Source of the DNA: Halorhabdus sp. CBA1104
GTDB lineage: Archaea > Halobacteriota > Halobacteria > Halobacteriales > Haloarculaceae
Length of the DNA stretch: 64,000 nt
NCBI RefSeq assembly: GCF_009690625.1
Contig: NZ_CP033878.1
Span: forward strand, 868,001-932,000
Reading direction: 5' to 3'
The number at the start of each line of letters is the position of its first letter. Within the stretch, counting starts at the first letter, position 1. Below, in pieces: positions 26,914 to 37,610 of this stretch. The notes under the pieces are model-generated. The model saw only the letters and a program-made list of their open reading frames with translations, did not search any database and was not told the origin of the DNA. Both the position numbers and the translations under genes were made by a program.

Positions 26914-27828
26914 TCACAGGTCGTCTCCGTTCGGTCGTGCTCGCGCCGTGAGAGAGATCCCAGTCAGAACGACGACACCGCCAACGATGGTCACGGTGTC
27001 GGGCACTTCGGCCAGCAAGACCAGCGCGAGGACGGATGCACCGATCGGTTCGGCCAGCAAGGAGACGCTGACGACGCTCGATTCGACGTGGGCAAGCGCC
27101 CAGTTGAGGACTGTATGTCCGAACACGCCTGGGCCGACAGCCATCCCGAGAAACAGGAGCCACTCCCGTGGTGGATACCCGGACAGGGCTGCACCCTGGA
27201 CCGCCACCACGGCGAGTAACCCGATCGAACAGACGGCGTAGACGACGAGGACGTACGGCAGTAGGGCCACGCGCTGGCGGATCGACCGGCCCGCGAGGAC
27301 GTACGCCGCGGCCGCGACTGCCCCCAACAGCGCCAGCCCGTTTCCGTACGTTGGGTCCGCCTCGACAGTAGTCCCACCGAGAAGGTCAGGTACCGACATG
27401 ATGGCGATGCCGACGATCGCGACGAGGATACCGACGACGGTGCCGCCGGTGACCCGTTCGTCTAACAGTAGCGCCGCGCCCACAGCGACCAACAGCGGCT
27501 GTGACTGGACGATCGTCACGGACGCGGCCACGCTCGTCCAGGCAAGACTCTCGAACCAGGCGGCAAAGTGGACCGACAGCGCCAGCCCGGCAAGTGTCGC
27601 CCCGAGCAAGTGGCTCCGCTGGAAGGAAGCGAACGGATTGCGATGGCGAGCGAACGCGAGTGGCGCGAGCAACGATGTCGTCAACACCACGCGATAGAAC
27701 GCCGCGACGATCGAGGGGGCTTCACTCCAGCGGACGAGGATCGCACTGGTACTCACGGCGACGATTGCCACGGACAGCCCTGTGAGCGGCGATATCTGGC
27801 CAGATAGTTCCGCATTCGACTCGGCCAC
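26914..27828 (-). CDS. EamA-family drug/metabolite transporter
   Basis: 304 residues with ten predicted helices arranged as two EamA repeats (first beginning GLSVAIVAVSTSAILVRWSE, second beginning YGNGLALLGAVAAAAYVLAG). Probably exports amino acids or small metabolites; the substrate is not readable. It is convergent with the kinase gene, 3 nt apart. Confidence 0.88.
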   Translation of the reverse strand: MAESNAELSGQISPLTGLSVAIVAVSTSAILVRWSEAPSIVAAFYRVVLTTSLLAPLAFARHRNPFASFQRSHLLGATLAGLALSVHFAAWFESLAWTSVAASVTIVQSQPLLVAVGAALLLDERVTGGTVVGILVAIVGIAIMSVPDLLGGTTVEADPTYGNGLALLGAVAAAAYVLAGRSIRQRVALLPYVLVVYAVCSIGLLAVVAVQGAALSGYPPREWLLFLGMAVGPGVFGHTVLNWALAHVESSVVSVSLLAEPIGASVLALVLLAEVPDTVTIVGGVVVLTGISLTARARPNGDDL

Positions 27829-27882
27829 GGGCGAGCACTCGTGGCGGGCAGGCTTACGCGTTTTGTCGTCGCGAAGCTGGAA

Positions 27883-30353
27883 TCACAATGCAACCGCGTC
27901 TTTCCCGGCCAGAGAATCCGGCACGACGATCGTCGCCGTCGTGGTCGTTCCCGACTCCGTGGTGAACGTGAGCTGACCTTGCGTTCCAGCGTCGAGTCGA
28001 GCACCGAAGCCGTCGCCGGGCGAAAAGACGAGTTGTGCCCGGTCTTCGGGACTGTTGAGCGTCCCCGAACTTTGAATCGAGTTATCGTCGTCTCTGATGG
28101 CCTCGATAGTGAACTGGCCGTCACCACCACCGACACCGTCGGCGACCAGCACGTACGTACCGCTGGAGCCGACCCACTGGACGGTCGTCTCGGTGACGTC
28201 GATCGGCCCGGACCCAGGCGCGAGTTTGACCGTCATCGAGACAGTCCCGACGGATTCGTTTTCGATGTTCGATCCGACAGTGTTGACCACCGCAATCCGA
28301 TCAGCTGTCGGGGCCGGCGTGTTCGTTTCAGTTACGACGGTCGGGTTGGTCTGGAGAAACCCACCTGTCTGTAACAACACACTCGTCAGGGTCCCAACCG
28401 ATTCCGGATCGGCCGCCATCTCGATACGTACCGTCGAGCCCTCCCGCTGGACGGTCGTCTGTGCGAGGGCGTCTGCGCCGGAACTGAACTGGTTTGAGTC
28501 CCGGAGATCCTCGGTCAGCGGGCCGATCGTTCCGTCGACGTTGTTTGCGATCGCGCTTGCCGTCTCGGGATCCGGCGTGTACACCGTCGACTGGACTGAG
28601 ACAGCCGAACCAGCCGCCCCGTAGCTCGCTGTGAGGACGTCTGCTCGACCGAGCCCGTCGGCCCCGAACTGCTCGGCCGGGAGACGCGTCGCCAGGCGGA
28701 TCGGGTCCGCGCCCATCGACTCGAAGCGTTCGCGCAAGCGGCCGTCCCAGGCCGCGGTGTCGCCGTTTCGAACGTCGAGTGCATCTTTGACTGCCGGTGC
28801 GTACCCGACGATGACGACCCCCTCCGCAGGCGAGGTCACCCACTGCTCGACGCCGTCCGGTCGGGCCTTGCCGGCCTGGTAGACGGTCGTTCCCGCGTAC
28901 GTTGTCTGTTCGACACTGTCCGGCGTGACCGTCTCTGCAACCGAACGCGGCGACGCTTGGTCAGCAAGCTGCAGTTCCATCGCGACGGCTGGTCTCGATT
29001 GCTCCATGCGGCCGAAGACGACGGCCTGTTCGATCCGGTTCGGCTCGATGCCCGTGGTGGCCTGGAACTGTGCGAGTCCACTGGACACAGAATCGAACGG
29101 CGTCCCGCCGGGCTGTACTGCGGTTTCGACGAGCGTTCGCGTCACCTCGTCGTCGGTCACCGCGGGATCGATCGCGAGCACGTAATCGACGGTTTGTGGA
29201 ATCGTCCCGTCCGACGGTGCTGCCAGGTTCGTTCCACCAGGCTCGTCTACGGAATCGCCGATCAATCCGAGTTGCCAGGCACCGGCGGCTGCCGCCCCAC
29301 CGACGACCACCACCAGTACGACGAGCGGGAGTGCCGACCGGCGGAGTCGATCGAACGCCTGGCTGGGTCCGGTTCGTTCCTTGGCCGGCCCGGGTTGGCC
29401 CGGCTGTCTGTTCGGACCAGCGTTTGGCGGGCCACCGCCGGCTGGCCGGCCCTGCTGTGACTGGTCCTCTCTTGGCTGGCCAGGAGGTGGCTGGCTAGAA
29501 GCAGGTCCGCTCTGGGGAGGATTCCCCCCGGAGGCTGAGTGGCAGGTTCCCCGCCACGTTGGGGCTGTTGAGCCTGTGGCGAGCGGTCGCCGTCTCCGGG
29601 TATCCCCTGTTGTGGCTGTTCCTGTTGTCGGTGACCAGCCTGTTGTGGCTGCCCTCCCTGTGGTTGATGGGATCCTTGTTGGGGTGGCTGTTGTGACCGT
29701 GGCTGTCCACCACGCTGAGACTGTGCAGGTGACGGGTGGTCGTCCCGAACGTGTTGGTCCGTCTGTGGCCCGTCCTGTCGCTGTGACGTCTCCGCCCGTT
29801 CTTCCTGTGGAGGTGGTTCGTGACTCTGGCTTCCGGGCAGCCGTTCGTCAGCTGGTGGCTGCTGGGTCTCCGGCTGTGCTTGTTCTCGATCGTCTGGAGC
29901 CGGCGTGTCACTGCCGGTGTCCGTCACCTCTTTGGCGGCAGTCGCCGCCTCAGCACTGTCCTCGGAGATATCTCCATGCGTCGCAAGCACTGTTTCGGTC
30001 ACGCCCGCTGCCTCGATGGCGTCGACAATACCGTCGAAATCGAGATATTCGACCCCATCGGGAACGTCGTCGATCGGTTCACCGGTCGCGTTCGTGACGA
30101 TTCCGCGATCGGCACCAAGATCGTCGACGAGTGCGGGGAATTTCTCTAGACGGTCGGTCGTCGGCGTTTCTTCTGTACAGATCCAGGCGACTCCTTTCGA
30201 ATCGTCGGTTCCTTTGAACAATACGAAAACGTGGGACCCACGCGTCTGGACAGCTGCATCGTCACCGTCGGCCCGGCGCACGGCACACACGACCGCAGCG
30301 AGCGCCTCGTCGTCCATCTTCTCGACACACGCTCGGAGTCGCTCGCTGGCCAT
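27883..30353 (-). pseudogene. Mosaic membrane protein: nuclease-fold-like N-terminus, Q/P-rich linker, secreted domain; frameshifted
   Basis: Two frames form one gene. From 30353 (MASERLRACVEKMD) about 130 residues resemble a restriction-endonuclease-like (Mrr-type) alpha/beta fold, though I cannot confirm the catalytic residues. A Gln/Pro/Gly/His-rich linker follows. At 29524-29529 a run of six G's (minus strand) shifts the frame. In the other frame the linker continues (PPQSGPASSQPPPGQPRED), then a helix (LPLVVLVVVVGGAAAAGAW) and a 450-residue extracellular domain rich in Thr, Ser and Asp, ending at 27883. With one extra G the protein would be 823 residues. It could be an indel error or a variable tract. 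Promoter box CAAAAATTC is centred about 27 nt upstream. Confidence 0.7.
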
Positions 30354-30414
30354 AGTTGGTTTTATCGGGAACGTGCCAAAAATTCTGCCCCCAGTTCCGG
30401 GGCCCTCCAGGCGG

Positions 30415-30894
30415 CTATTCGAGCGCAGCTTTCGTCCGTCGGTGGCGATACCGAAACATCGGCGCGAAGCCGACGACGGCAAGCGGGCCGGCGAGGCGCC
30501 CGAGCGAGCCACCGGCGAGTCGATATTCGACGTGATCCGTTATGCGCGTTCCGCCCGTGACAGCCTCGAACTTGTGCGTATGTCGCCAGTGGGCGAACGG
30601 ACCACCCGACATTTCGTCGACGAAGTACCCAGTGTCTCCGTCGCGCTCGCGCTCGATGATCGTCGTCGTCATTTGCTGGCGCGGCCCGACGCCAAACGGC
30701 CGGACTGAGGCCTCCGCTGTCGCGCCTGCATCCATCACGTCGGGATCGGTCTCACCGTCCGGACCGCGAACTGTCTCAACACGCAAGTTGAACCACTCCG
30801 GTGTCAGTGCTTCTAGCCCGTCGATCGCGGAGTGAAAATCCCAGACGGCGTCGAAGGCGGCGTCGACTTGCACCGACCGCTTGTAGGTGGCCAT
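30415..30894 (-). CDS. SRPBCC (START-like) ligand-binding protein
   Basis: 159 residues. The N-terminus MATYKRSVQVDAAFDAVWDF and the end RHRRTKAALE fit the coenzyme Q-binding/polyketide-cyclase-like helix-grip fold. FAHWRHTHKFEAVTGGTRITDHVEY is the typical central strand pair. It probably binds a hydrophobic ligand. It sits 40 nt after gdh in the same direction and may share its transcript. Confidence 0.82.
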   Translation of the reverse strand: MATYKRSVQVDAAFDAVWDFHSAIDGLEALTPEWFNLRVETVRGPDGETDPDVMDAGATAEASVRPFGVGPRQQMTTTIIERERDGDTGYFVDEMSGGPFAHWRHTHKFEAVTGGTRITDHVEYRLAGGSLGRLAGPLAVVGFAPMFRYRHRRTKAALE

Positions 30895-30934
30895 GAGTTA
30901 CATACGAACTCGCTCGACAAAACGACGCGGGCTC

Positions 30935-32191
30935 TCAGTGCCAGCTACTGGCTTGCTGGCGTGCCTCGATGACTCGCCGGAGTGCCACGACGTATGCCGC
31001 GACGCGGAGCGTCGCAAGGTTCTCTTGCTCGTATGCCGTGACGAGATCGTCGAACGACTCGACGATGATGTCTTCCAGTTCCTCGTTGACGCGCTGTTCG
31101 CTCCAGTAGTTCCGGGTGCGGTTTTGCACCCACTCGAAGTACGAGACTGTGACGCCACCGGCGTTGGCGAGGATATCCGGGATGACCAGCGTGTCAGTGT
31201 CCGCGAGGATGTCGTCGGCCTCGGGCGTCAGTGGGCCGTTTGCGGCCTCGACGATCACGTCCGCACTCACGTCTTTTGCAAGATCGCCGTCGATCGCGTT
31301 CTCCAGAGCAGCCGGGACAAGGATGTCGACATCGAGCGTCAGTAGCTCTTCGTTGGTGAGTTCGCTGTCCGCTCCGGCATAGCCGACGACGCTTCCCGTC
31401 TCGCGTTTGTGCTCTTTGACCGCACGCGGGTCGAACCCGTCCGCAGCTTCGATTGCGCCCGAGGAGTCAGAAACGGCAACTACGGACGCGCCGAGGTCGT
31501 CGAGGAGGTCGGCCGTGATCCAGCCGGCGTTCCCGTACCCCTGGACTGCGACAGTCGCCTCGGCGATGTCTCGATCGAGATACTCGAAGGCTTCGCGGGC
31601 GACCAGCATCGACGACCGTCCCGTTGCCTCGACGCGCCCTTCGCTGCCGCCACTGGCGAGGGATTTGCCCGTGACGACGCCCGGCTCGGTCGTGTTCTCT
31701 GCGGTCTCGTAGGTGTCTTTGATCCAGTTCATCTCCCGCTGGCCCGTGTTCACGTCGGGGGCCGGGACGTCTCGGTCCTCACCGATCAACGGACGGAGTT
31801 CGGTCGCGAACGCGCGGGTGATCCGTTCCAGTTCCGCCTCGGAGTACTCGGCTGGGTCGATGACGATGCCGCCCTTGCCGCCACCGAGCGGGATCCCGAC
31901 GGTGGCACATTTGTAGACCATCCATCCCGAGAGTGCCTTCACTTCGTCCCGAGAGACGCCGGGGTGGTACCGGATCCCGCCCTTGTATGGCCCGCGCGCG
32001 TCGTCGAACTGCGAGCGGAACGCTTTGAACGTCTCGTAAGAGCCATCGTCCATCTCGACGGTGAGGTTCGTTTCGAGCACTCGCTGTGGCCGTTTCAGCG
32101 CTTCAATCACGTCGTCACTGGCCTCGATCGACGACGATGCGTCGTCGATCTGGTCTTGCAGACTCTCGAACGGATTGACTGAATCTGACAT
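30935..32191 (-). CDS. gdh: Glutamate dehydrogenase
   Basis: 418 residues. Substrate-binding [14 protein letters not shown] (residues 67-80), catalytic lysine in PLGGGKGGI (Lys106) and the nucleotide-binding [10 protein letters not shown] loop are intact. It interconverts glutamate and 2-oxoglutarate plus ammonia; NAD or NADP preference is not determined. The start at 32191 is chosen because a CCTTTATTAA box is centred 26 nt upstream. Confidence 0.94.
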   Translation of the reverse strand: MSDSVNPFESLQDQIDDASSSIEASDDVIEALKRPQRVLETNLTVEMDDGSYETFKAFRSQFDDARGPYKGGIRYHPGVSRDEVKALSGWMVYKCATVGIPLGGGKGGIVIDPAEYSEAELERITRAFATELRPLIGEDRDVPAPDVNTGQREMNWIKDTYETAENTTEPGVVTGKSLASGGSEGRVEATGRSSMLVAREAFEYLDRDIAEATVAVQGYGNAGWITADLLDDLGASVVAVSDSSGAIEAADGFDPRAVKEHKRETGSVVGYAGADSELTNEELLTLDVDILVPAALENAIDGDLAKDVSADVIVEAANGPLTPEADDILADTDTLVIPDILANAGGVTVSYFEWVQNRTRNYWSEQRVNEELEDIIVESFDDLVTAYEQENLATLRVAAYVVALRRVIEARQQASSWH

Positions 32192-32318
32192 ACGTCCAAT
32201 CTCACCCTGCCCTTTATTAAGCCCATCGGGATAGACACAACATACCAGACTATCGATCGTTCGAGATTGATCGGGTGGGATCCAAATGACTTTGCCCACG
32301 GGACCCAGACCCAGGGGT

Positions 32319-32816
32319 ATGGCGGATGCGATCGACAATGCAAGCAATCTGCGGGGAGGAACCGCTACGGGGGCGCTCGCGTGGATTCTGGGTGTCGCCA
32401 TCGCACTCGTCTTCCTGGCGCTGTTCTCGACGGTCGACGGTGGGTTCCTCGACCTGCTTGCCACCAGTGTCGTCTTCTACTACACCTTTCACCTGTGGCC
32501 ACTCATCCTCGTCCCTGCGGATTTGAGTGCCAGTGCCGCCGTCTTCGCTCCGATCGCGATGCTGGTACTGTTTTGGGCTGGCTTCCGTGCAGCGCTTCGG
32601 GCTGGGGCCAACGGTGGCCGTGACGGCTTCGTTCGTGGTGCTGAGGTCGCTGTCGGGTACCTCGGGATGGTGATCCTCTCGCTGCCAGCGTTCGCGATCT
32701 CCGTCGACGGATCTCTCCTCGCCGACCCACTCGTCACCGCCGTGATCGTCGGGACGACTGGGCTCGCCTTTCCACTCGTCTTTGGCGGCCTCGGTGGCTG
32801 GATCGCGGGTCGCTGA
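32319..32816 (+). CDS. Haloarchaeal membrane protein, function unknown
   Basis: 165 residues with about five helices ([58 protein letters not shown] and two more). It ends with [10 protein letters not shown], as in transporter-like membrane proteins. Divergent from gdh. The ATG at 32319 was chosen over the one at 32286 as the closer fit to a short leader. Confidence 0.68.
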   Translation: MADAIDNASNLRGGTATGALAWILGVAIALVFLALFSTVDGGFLDLLATSVVFYYTFHLWPLILVPADLSASAAVFAPIAMLVLFWAGFRAALRAGANGGRDGFVRGAEVAVGYLGMVILSLPAFAISVDGSLLADPLVTAVIVGTTGLAFPLVFGGLGGWIAGR

Positions 32817-32886
32817 GCCATCTCGGGTGTCACGGGGAGCCCAAGCGACCGACAACTACGATATGATCGCGCCCTGAGAGAGGGCC

Positions 32887-33162
32887 ATGTCCGAGCAGAC
32901 ACTCACTGCTGGTGGGATCACCGCACGGTACTTCGAGACCGACGGCGAACGGATTCTTTCTTTCCAGGGCGAGAGAGGCGATGCAGCGATCGCACAAAAC
33001 ATCGAGGGCTACGCGATGTTGAAGGTCCGGCCTGGCCCCGACGGCGACGAACTCGAACGGTACTACGGGTTCGATATGGCCGTCGATCACGCCGCAGAAC
33101 TGTTGGGCGTCGAGCCATCGGCGCTCCCGATCCCGGAGCCCGCCAAAGACATGGGGATGTAA
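32887..33162 (+). CDS. Small acidic haloarchaeal protein, function unknown
   Basis: 91 residues, soluble and acidic, with no Cys. ERILSFQGERGDAAIAQNIEGYAMLKV suggests an alpha/beta fold. Codon use matches its neighbours, so it is probably real. A TACGATATGA box precedes the ATG by about 27 nt. No family recognised. Confidence 0.65.
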   Translation: MSEQTLTAGGITARYFETDGERILSFQGERGDAAIAQNIEGYAMLKVRPGPDGDELERYYGFDMAVDHAAELLGVEPSALPIPEPAKDMGM

Positions 33163-33187
33163 CGTCTCAGCTTCCTCACGAGTCGAC

Positions 33188-34117
33188 TCAGGCGTCGAAG
33201 TCGCCAGTCACCACGTCGACGAATTTCTCGGGATGCTCGACGTGGGGGAGGAGTTTCGCGTCCTCGAAGACGACGAGGCGTGCGTCCGCCCGGTCGGCGA
33301 GTTCCCGTCCAGCCTCGACCGGGGTCGTGTCGGTGTCTCGTCCCCACACGAGGGTGATCGGCACGTCGAGAGACGCGAGGTGCTCGCCGAGTTCCTCGTC
33401 GGGGTCGAGATACCCCCCGAGAAAAGAGGCAGGGGCATAGCGACTGCCCGGCTGGTGGGCACTCCGCCACTCGTAAGCCAGCGTCTCGTCCGTGAGATTG
33501 GCCATGTCCGCATAGCCGTGGTCGTCGTGGAAGTGTCGCAAGCTCGGCTTGCTGGCCAGCAGATTGAACAGGCCGGTACCGACGACCGGCGATCGCAACA
33601 GCGCCCGCACCAAGGGCCGCCGTCCGTCGCCCATCGTCTCGTCGGTCGGGCTGATCAACACCAGCGACTCGACTGCTGTGTCGTTCGATCCGGCGGCCGC
33701 GTACGCACCCGAAAGCGACGACGCGACGACTATCGGTTCGTCGACGAGATCGTCGATCACGTCACCGAGGAACGTCTCGTAGAGCGACGCCGAGTACAGT
33801 AGTGGCGGGCGATCCGAGCGACCGAATCCAGGGAGGTCGGGCGCAACGACGTGATAATCTTTCGAGAGGGCTTCGATCACGTCGACGAACTCGCGACTGG
33901 AGGAAGCGGCCGAAACACCGTGTACCGCCAGGAGGTCCGGATCGTCCGGGTCACCGGCTTCCGTGTACGCGACCTCGAAGCCGCGCCAGTGGTACGTCCC
34001 GGAGACGCCCGGGAACGGCGCTTCGAGTTCGCCCGCTTCGCGACTGAGTAGTCGGTTGATCCCCGTTGCCACACCGGCGGTCCCGATGGCAGCCCCCAGG
34101 GCCGTTCGAAGCTTCAT
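33188..34117 (-). CDS. Alpha/beta hydrolase
   Basis: 309 residues. It has a short hydrophobic N-terminus, the [11 protein letters not shown] oxyanion loop, a nucleophile elbow ASSLSGAYA (Ser134), an acid in [10 protein letters not shown] and a histidine in [11 protein letters not shown]. Its layout matches haloalkane-dehalogenase or epoxide-hydrolase-like esterases; the substrate is unknown. A GCTTATAGG box is centred 27 nt upstream of the ATG at 34117. Confidence 0.88.
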   Translation of the reverse strand: MKLRTALGAAIGTAGVATGINRLLSREAGELEAPFPGVSGTYHWRGFEVAYTEAGDPDDPDLLAVHGVSAASSSREFVDVIEALSKDYHVVAPDLPGFGRSDRPPLLYSASLYETFLGDVIDDLVDEPIVVASSLSGAYAAAGSNDTAVESLVLISPTDETMGDGRRPLVRALLRSPVVGTGLFNLLASKPSLRHFHDDHGYADMANLTDETLAYEWRSAHQPGSRYAPASFLGGYLDPDEELGEHLASLDVPITLVWGRDTDTTPVEAGRELADRADARLVVFEDAKLLPHVEHPEKFVDVVTGDFDA

Positions 34118-34162
34118 ATGCGATTCGACGCGCGTGAGTGGCTTATAGGTGATGCCACTTGG

Positions 34163-34975
34163 CTACCGGAAGACGAACCGACTCGCGACCGCCAACGGGC
34201 CGATCGTCCACATGGCCAATCCGAGCATCGCCCAGACTGGATGAACACCGCCGGCGATGGGCTCGGCAGCGATCGGGGCTACGACGAGTTCCAGCACGAG
34301 CCCCCGGAACGCCGAGAGGGGACTGACCGCAAGGAGCGCCTCGAGTGTTCCAGCCCCGATCAGGTCAGTGGCGAGTCCAGCGACGAGGCCGAAGTCAAGG
34401 CCCACCAAGAGTGTGAGGACAGCGCCCATCGACAGTGCGATTCCGCTAGCGCGGGACCCAGCCAGCGCGGAGACGCCGATCGCGACCGCCAGGGCTGTCG
34501 CGGCGAAAGCGGCTGTCAGTACGAACAACCGGACGTAGGCGATGGGCGTGTCGACGGTCCCGTGAGATGCGATAACCGAGACGGACTCTTCCTGGAAGAA
34601 CACAACGACGCCCGAGGCAAGGACAAGTGGTACCAACACGGCGACCAGCAGCGCGGCCAGCCGACCCAGATACACGCCGAGGACGTAGGACCGACCGGAG
34701 AGCGGGTAGGTCCGGAAGACGGCGAGTTCCCCGCGAGTGCGATCGCCCAGAATCGAGTGATACCCGACGGCGAAAGCAACCAGTGGGACCAGCACTTCCA
34801 GTGGCGTCAACAGATTGAGCGAGAGGGCGAGATACCCGCCACCACTGCTCACCCAGGCGAACCCGACTATCGCGAGGGCGTACCCTACAGCGACAACAAC
34901 GAGCGTTCGATTTCGCAAGACTGACTCGAAGGATCGCTGGGCGACCGACAGGGTTCGCCGGCGCTGGTCAGTCAT
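34163..34975 (-). CDS. nosY: ABC transporter permease, NosY-like
   Basis: 270 residues with six helices. GDRTRGELAVFRTYPLSGRS is the hallmark loop of ABC-2/NosY permeases. It overlaps nosF by 8 nt. With NosF and NosD it makes a complex that in denitrifiers matures the copper site of N2O reductase. No nosZ is present here, so the substrate protein may differ. Confidence 0.85.
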   Translation of the reverse strand: MTDQRRRTLSVAQRSFESVLRNRTLVVVAVGYALAIVGFAWVSSGGGYLALSLNLLTPLEVLVPLVAFAVGYHSILGDRTRGELAVFRTYPLSGRSYVLGVYLGRLAALLVAVLVPLVLASGVVVFFQEESVSVIASHGTVDTPIAYVRLFVLTAAFAATALAVAIGVSALAGSRASGIALSMGAVLTLLVGLDFGLVAGLATDLIGAGTLEALLAVSPLSAFRGLVLELVVAPIAAEPIAGGVHPVWAMLGLAMWTIGPLAVASRFVFR

Positions 34976-35714
34976 CTGTCTCACCGCCCGCGCTTGCGCG
35001 AACGCCGACCAGTCCGTCCCTCTCGAGGATCGCGTCGAAGGCCCCTTCCAGAGAGTCCGTGTCGGCTTGCTCGCGTAAGTGTGCCGGACTACCCCGGGCG
35101 ACGATCGAACCGCCGTCGAGGACGAGAATCTCGTCGGCAATACGCTCGGCCGCAGCCAGGTCGTGTGTCGCCAGGAGGACTGCCGTGCCATCCCCAGCGA
35201 TGTCGACAATCACATCCGCGATGTGATGGCGGAGTTGTGGGTCGAGTCCGCTCGCGGGTTCGTCGAGCGTCAGGAGTGGGGGCTCCCCGATCGTCGCCTG
35301 GGCGAGGCCGAGCAGGCGAACCATCCCGCCCGAGAGGGCCGGGATGTGGCGGTCCGCGACGGCCGTCAATCCGACGCGATCCAGAACTGCCGGGACATCG
35401 ACAGCCCCCGAGACGAGTGTCCCGTAGAATTCGATCGTCTCGGCGACACTGAACTGTGGGCGAAAGGCCGGTCGCTGGGGCACGTATCCGACTGTCCGGG
35501 CGGCGGCCTGTCTACGGGAAACTGACCCGGAATCTGGATCGCGGAGTCCCGTGGCGATCGACAACAGCGTCGTCTTCCCCGACCCATTTGGCCCGAGCAA
35601 GGCGACGACCGAGCCACGTTCGACCGTGACTGAAACGTCCTCGAGGACCGATACGTCGCCGTAGGCGTGTGTGATGTCGCGTACTTCGAGTGCTGAGGTG
35701 TGATCTTCGCTCAT
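34968..35714 (-). CDS. nosF: ABC transporter ATPase, NosF-like
   Basis: 248 residues. Walker A GPNGSGKTT at 41-49, Q loop YVPQRPAF, signature LSGGM at 127-131, Walker B LLTLDEPASGLDP with the catalytic glutamate at 152, and H-loop ATHDL. It overlaps nosD and nosY by 4 and 8 nt, so the three are coupled. Confidence 0.92.
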   Translation of the reverse strand: MSEDHTSALEVRDITHAYGDVSVLEDVSVTVERGSVVALLGPNGSGKTTLLSIATGLRDPDSGSVSRRQAAARTVGYVPQRPAFRPQFSVAETIEFYGTLVSGAVDVPAVLDRVGLTAVADRHIPALSGGMVRLLGLAQATIGEPPLLTLDEPASGLDPQLRHHIADVIVDIAGDGTAVLLATHDLAAAERIADEILVLDGGSIVARGSPAHLREQADTDSLEGAFDAILERDGLVGVRASAGGETDD

Positions 35715-37609
35715 GGGTGTCCCGCTCGTGTGGTCGTTGCATTTCGGGCGGCCGTCAGTTCCTCGTGTCGAACCGGCTGGCTGCGTGGCGCGTCGTCGAC
35801 GACGTTGGCACTTCGCAGTCCGCGGACCGACGCCTGGAATTGCTGGAGGACGGCCACGGCCGGCGAGCGGGCAAGTGTCCCGCTACCGTCGCTCGTTCCG
35901 ACGGCTCGATCGACGACCCCACTCGGGCGGAAGGGGCGTGCGATCGTCCCGTCACTGTCACGATCCCGGCCCGGGATCGGCCCCCAGTAGTTCCCCGACC
36001 AGAGTCGCACCGGTCCGCGCCCCGTCGAGACGTAGCGGTCGTTGTCGACAATATCGTTTGCCGTGACGTGGTTCGTCGGCACGATCGTCCCGGTCCGTAA
36101 TCCGGCCTCGTTGCCGAGGAGGACGTTCCGTGCGTACACCGATCGCTGGGTACCCAGATCCAGTCCGTACTGATTGTCGAGAAGGACGTTCCCGGTGGTC
36201 AGCGACGCACTCCCCGACATCGAGACGCCGACACCGCTGTCGGTAACGCGATTGTCGAGGACGGCATTCGAACGGGGCCGGGTCATCACGACGATACCGA
36301 TGTTCGTCTCGCTGACGGTATTGTTGGCAACGAGCGACCGTGATGTGAACATCTCGTGGACGCCAAAACGCATCCCAGTCATTCGGTTGTCTCGTACGAC
36401 GATTCCGTCTGCGTGGTGAGTGTACACAGCGTCACGCCCGCCCTGGAACGTGCTGTTTTGCACGACCATCCGGGACTCGATCGCGAGCACGCTCATGAAT
36501 CCCTCGCGCCACGTCTGGCTCCCCTCGATTGAGACGTTTCCCACGACGACCCCGTCGCTGTCACGGGCGATGATGCCGTTTGCAGGCGTCTCGATGACGA
36601 CTCCAGCAACCAGCGAGCGGTTGGCTGCATCGAGACCGACAGCAGCGTCACCGTAGCCGTACGTGTTCCGGATCGTCTCGTCCCAGGAGCCGTTTGCCCC
36701 TGCATCGGGCGGTGAGCCGGTGTTGTCGCTCCCACCACCCGTGATCGAGAGGTCCAGCAGGGCCGTTCGCGGAGACCGCACGCGTAGGACAGTCCCGTTT
36801 CCGTCCCCGACGATGCGTGTCTCAGCCCCCGAACCACGAATCGTCAGAGGCTTGTCGATCGTTAGGTTCGCCCGATACGTCCCGGACGGCAGTCGAACGG
36901 TCGTGTTCGGTGGCGCTGCCTCGATGGCGTCCGACAGCGTCGGAGCGTCCTCGCCGACGACGATCGACGTCCGCCGATCGAGCAAGTCACCACGATCATC
37001 GACCGTCCGACTTGCCCACTCTCGTCGGTCTGTTACCTGGTTTTCGACGGCGACTGCTGGCTCGGTATCGTCTCGGCTCCGAAGGTCCGTCCACTGGCGA
37101 ATCTCGCCGCCGTATTCGGTAGCGAACGATCGAGCAGCCACGCGGTTGCCAAACGGAACGATCGCCGGGCCGGCCGGCGTCCGGGCCGCGCTATCGACGA
37201 CAAAGTACGCTGTCGAGGCCCTCGACCAGTCTACTGCCGGATCAGAGGCGACAGTCAGATACCCCGCCTCGGTCACAGACGGGCCGGCGTCAGCGAAATC
37301 CGTCACGAACACGCCCACGGGGCGGCCAAACTGTCGCGTCGTACGATCGGCCGTGACTTCGCTGACTGCCGACTGTACTCCATAGTAGCCACGGACGTAC
37401 TGATATTCCGAAAAGAAGACTTCGACGCGGGGGACCTCGTAGCCGGCGTCTTCGGCTTGCCGGACGTCGACCCCCGTCAGGCCGGTGGTGAGGGTCTCGG
37501 AGAACGCGACTGGCTCGACCGTGACGCCCGATGCGGGGTGGACGGCAAAGGCCAAGCTCCCGCCGGCAAGAACCACCGCCAGGCCCGCAAGGACGACGAC
37601 GACGCGCAT
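35711..37609 (-). CDS. nosD: NosD-like beta-helix protein with N-terminal NosL-like domain
   Basis: 632 residues. A signal or anchor helix (1-24) is followed by about 120 residues (near 60-178) that resemble the adjacent NosL (FVVDSAARTP...VPFGNRVAARSFATEYGG against FVVDSRVEGA...GFGTDEAARAFQDEYGG) but lack the CxxCGM copper motif. Residues 215-580 are a right-handed parallel beta-helix (NosD/CASH repeats, with many NxxxSxxGI-like turns). It lies outside the membrane and probably scaffolds copper delivery. It starts 1 nt upstream of the nosL stop side, in one operon. Confidence 0.85.
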   Translation of the reverse strand: MRVVVVLAGLAVVLAGGSLAFAVHPASGVTVEPVAFSETLTTGLTGVDVRQAEDAGYEVPRVEVFFSEYQYVRGYYGVQSAVSEVTADRTTRQFGRPVGVFVTDFADAGPSVTEAGYLTVASDPAVDWSRASTAYFVVDSAARTPAGPAIVPFGNRVAARSFATEYGGEIRQWTDLRSRDDTEPAVAVENQVTDRREWASRTVDDRGDLLDRRTSIVVGEDAPTLSDAIEAAPPNTTVRLPSGTYRANLTIDKPLTIRGSGAETRIVGDGNGTVLRVRSPRTALLDLSITGGGSDNTGSPPDAGANGSWDETIRNTYGYGDAAVGLDAANRSLVAGVVIETPANGIIARDSDGVVVGNVSIEGSQTWREGFMSVLAIESRMVVQNSTFQGGRDAVYTHHADGIVVRDNRMTGMRFGVHEMFTSRSLVANNTVSETNIGIVVMTRPRSNAVLDNRVTDSGVGVSMSGSASLTTGNVLLDNQYGLDLGTQRSVYARNVLLGNEAGLRTGTIVPTNHVTANDIVDNDRYVSTGRGPVRLWSGNYWGPIPGRDRDSDGTIARPFRPSGVVDRAVGTSDGSGTLARSPAVAVLQQFQASVRGLRSANVVDDAPRSQPVRHEELTAARNATTTRAGHP

Positions 37610-37610
37610 C

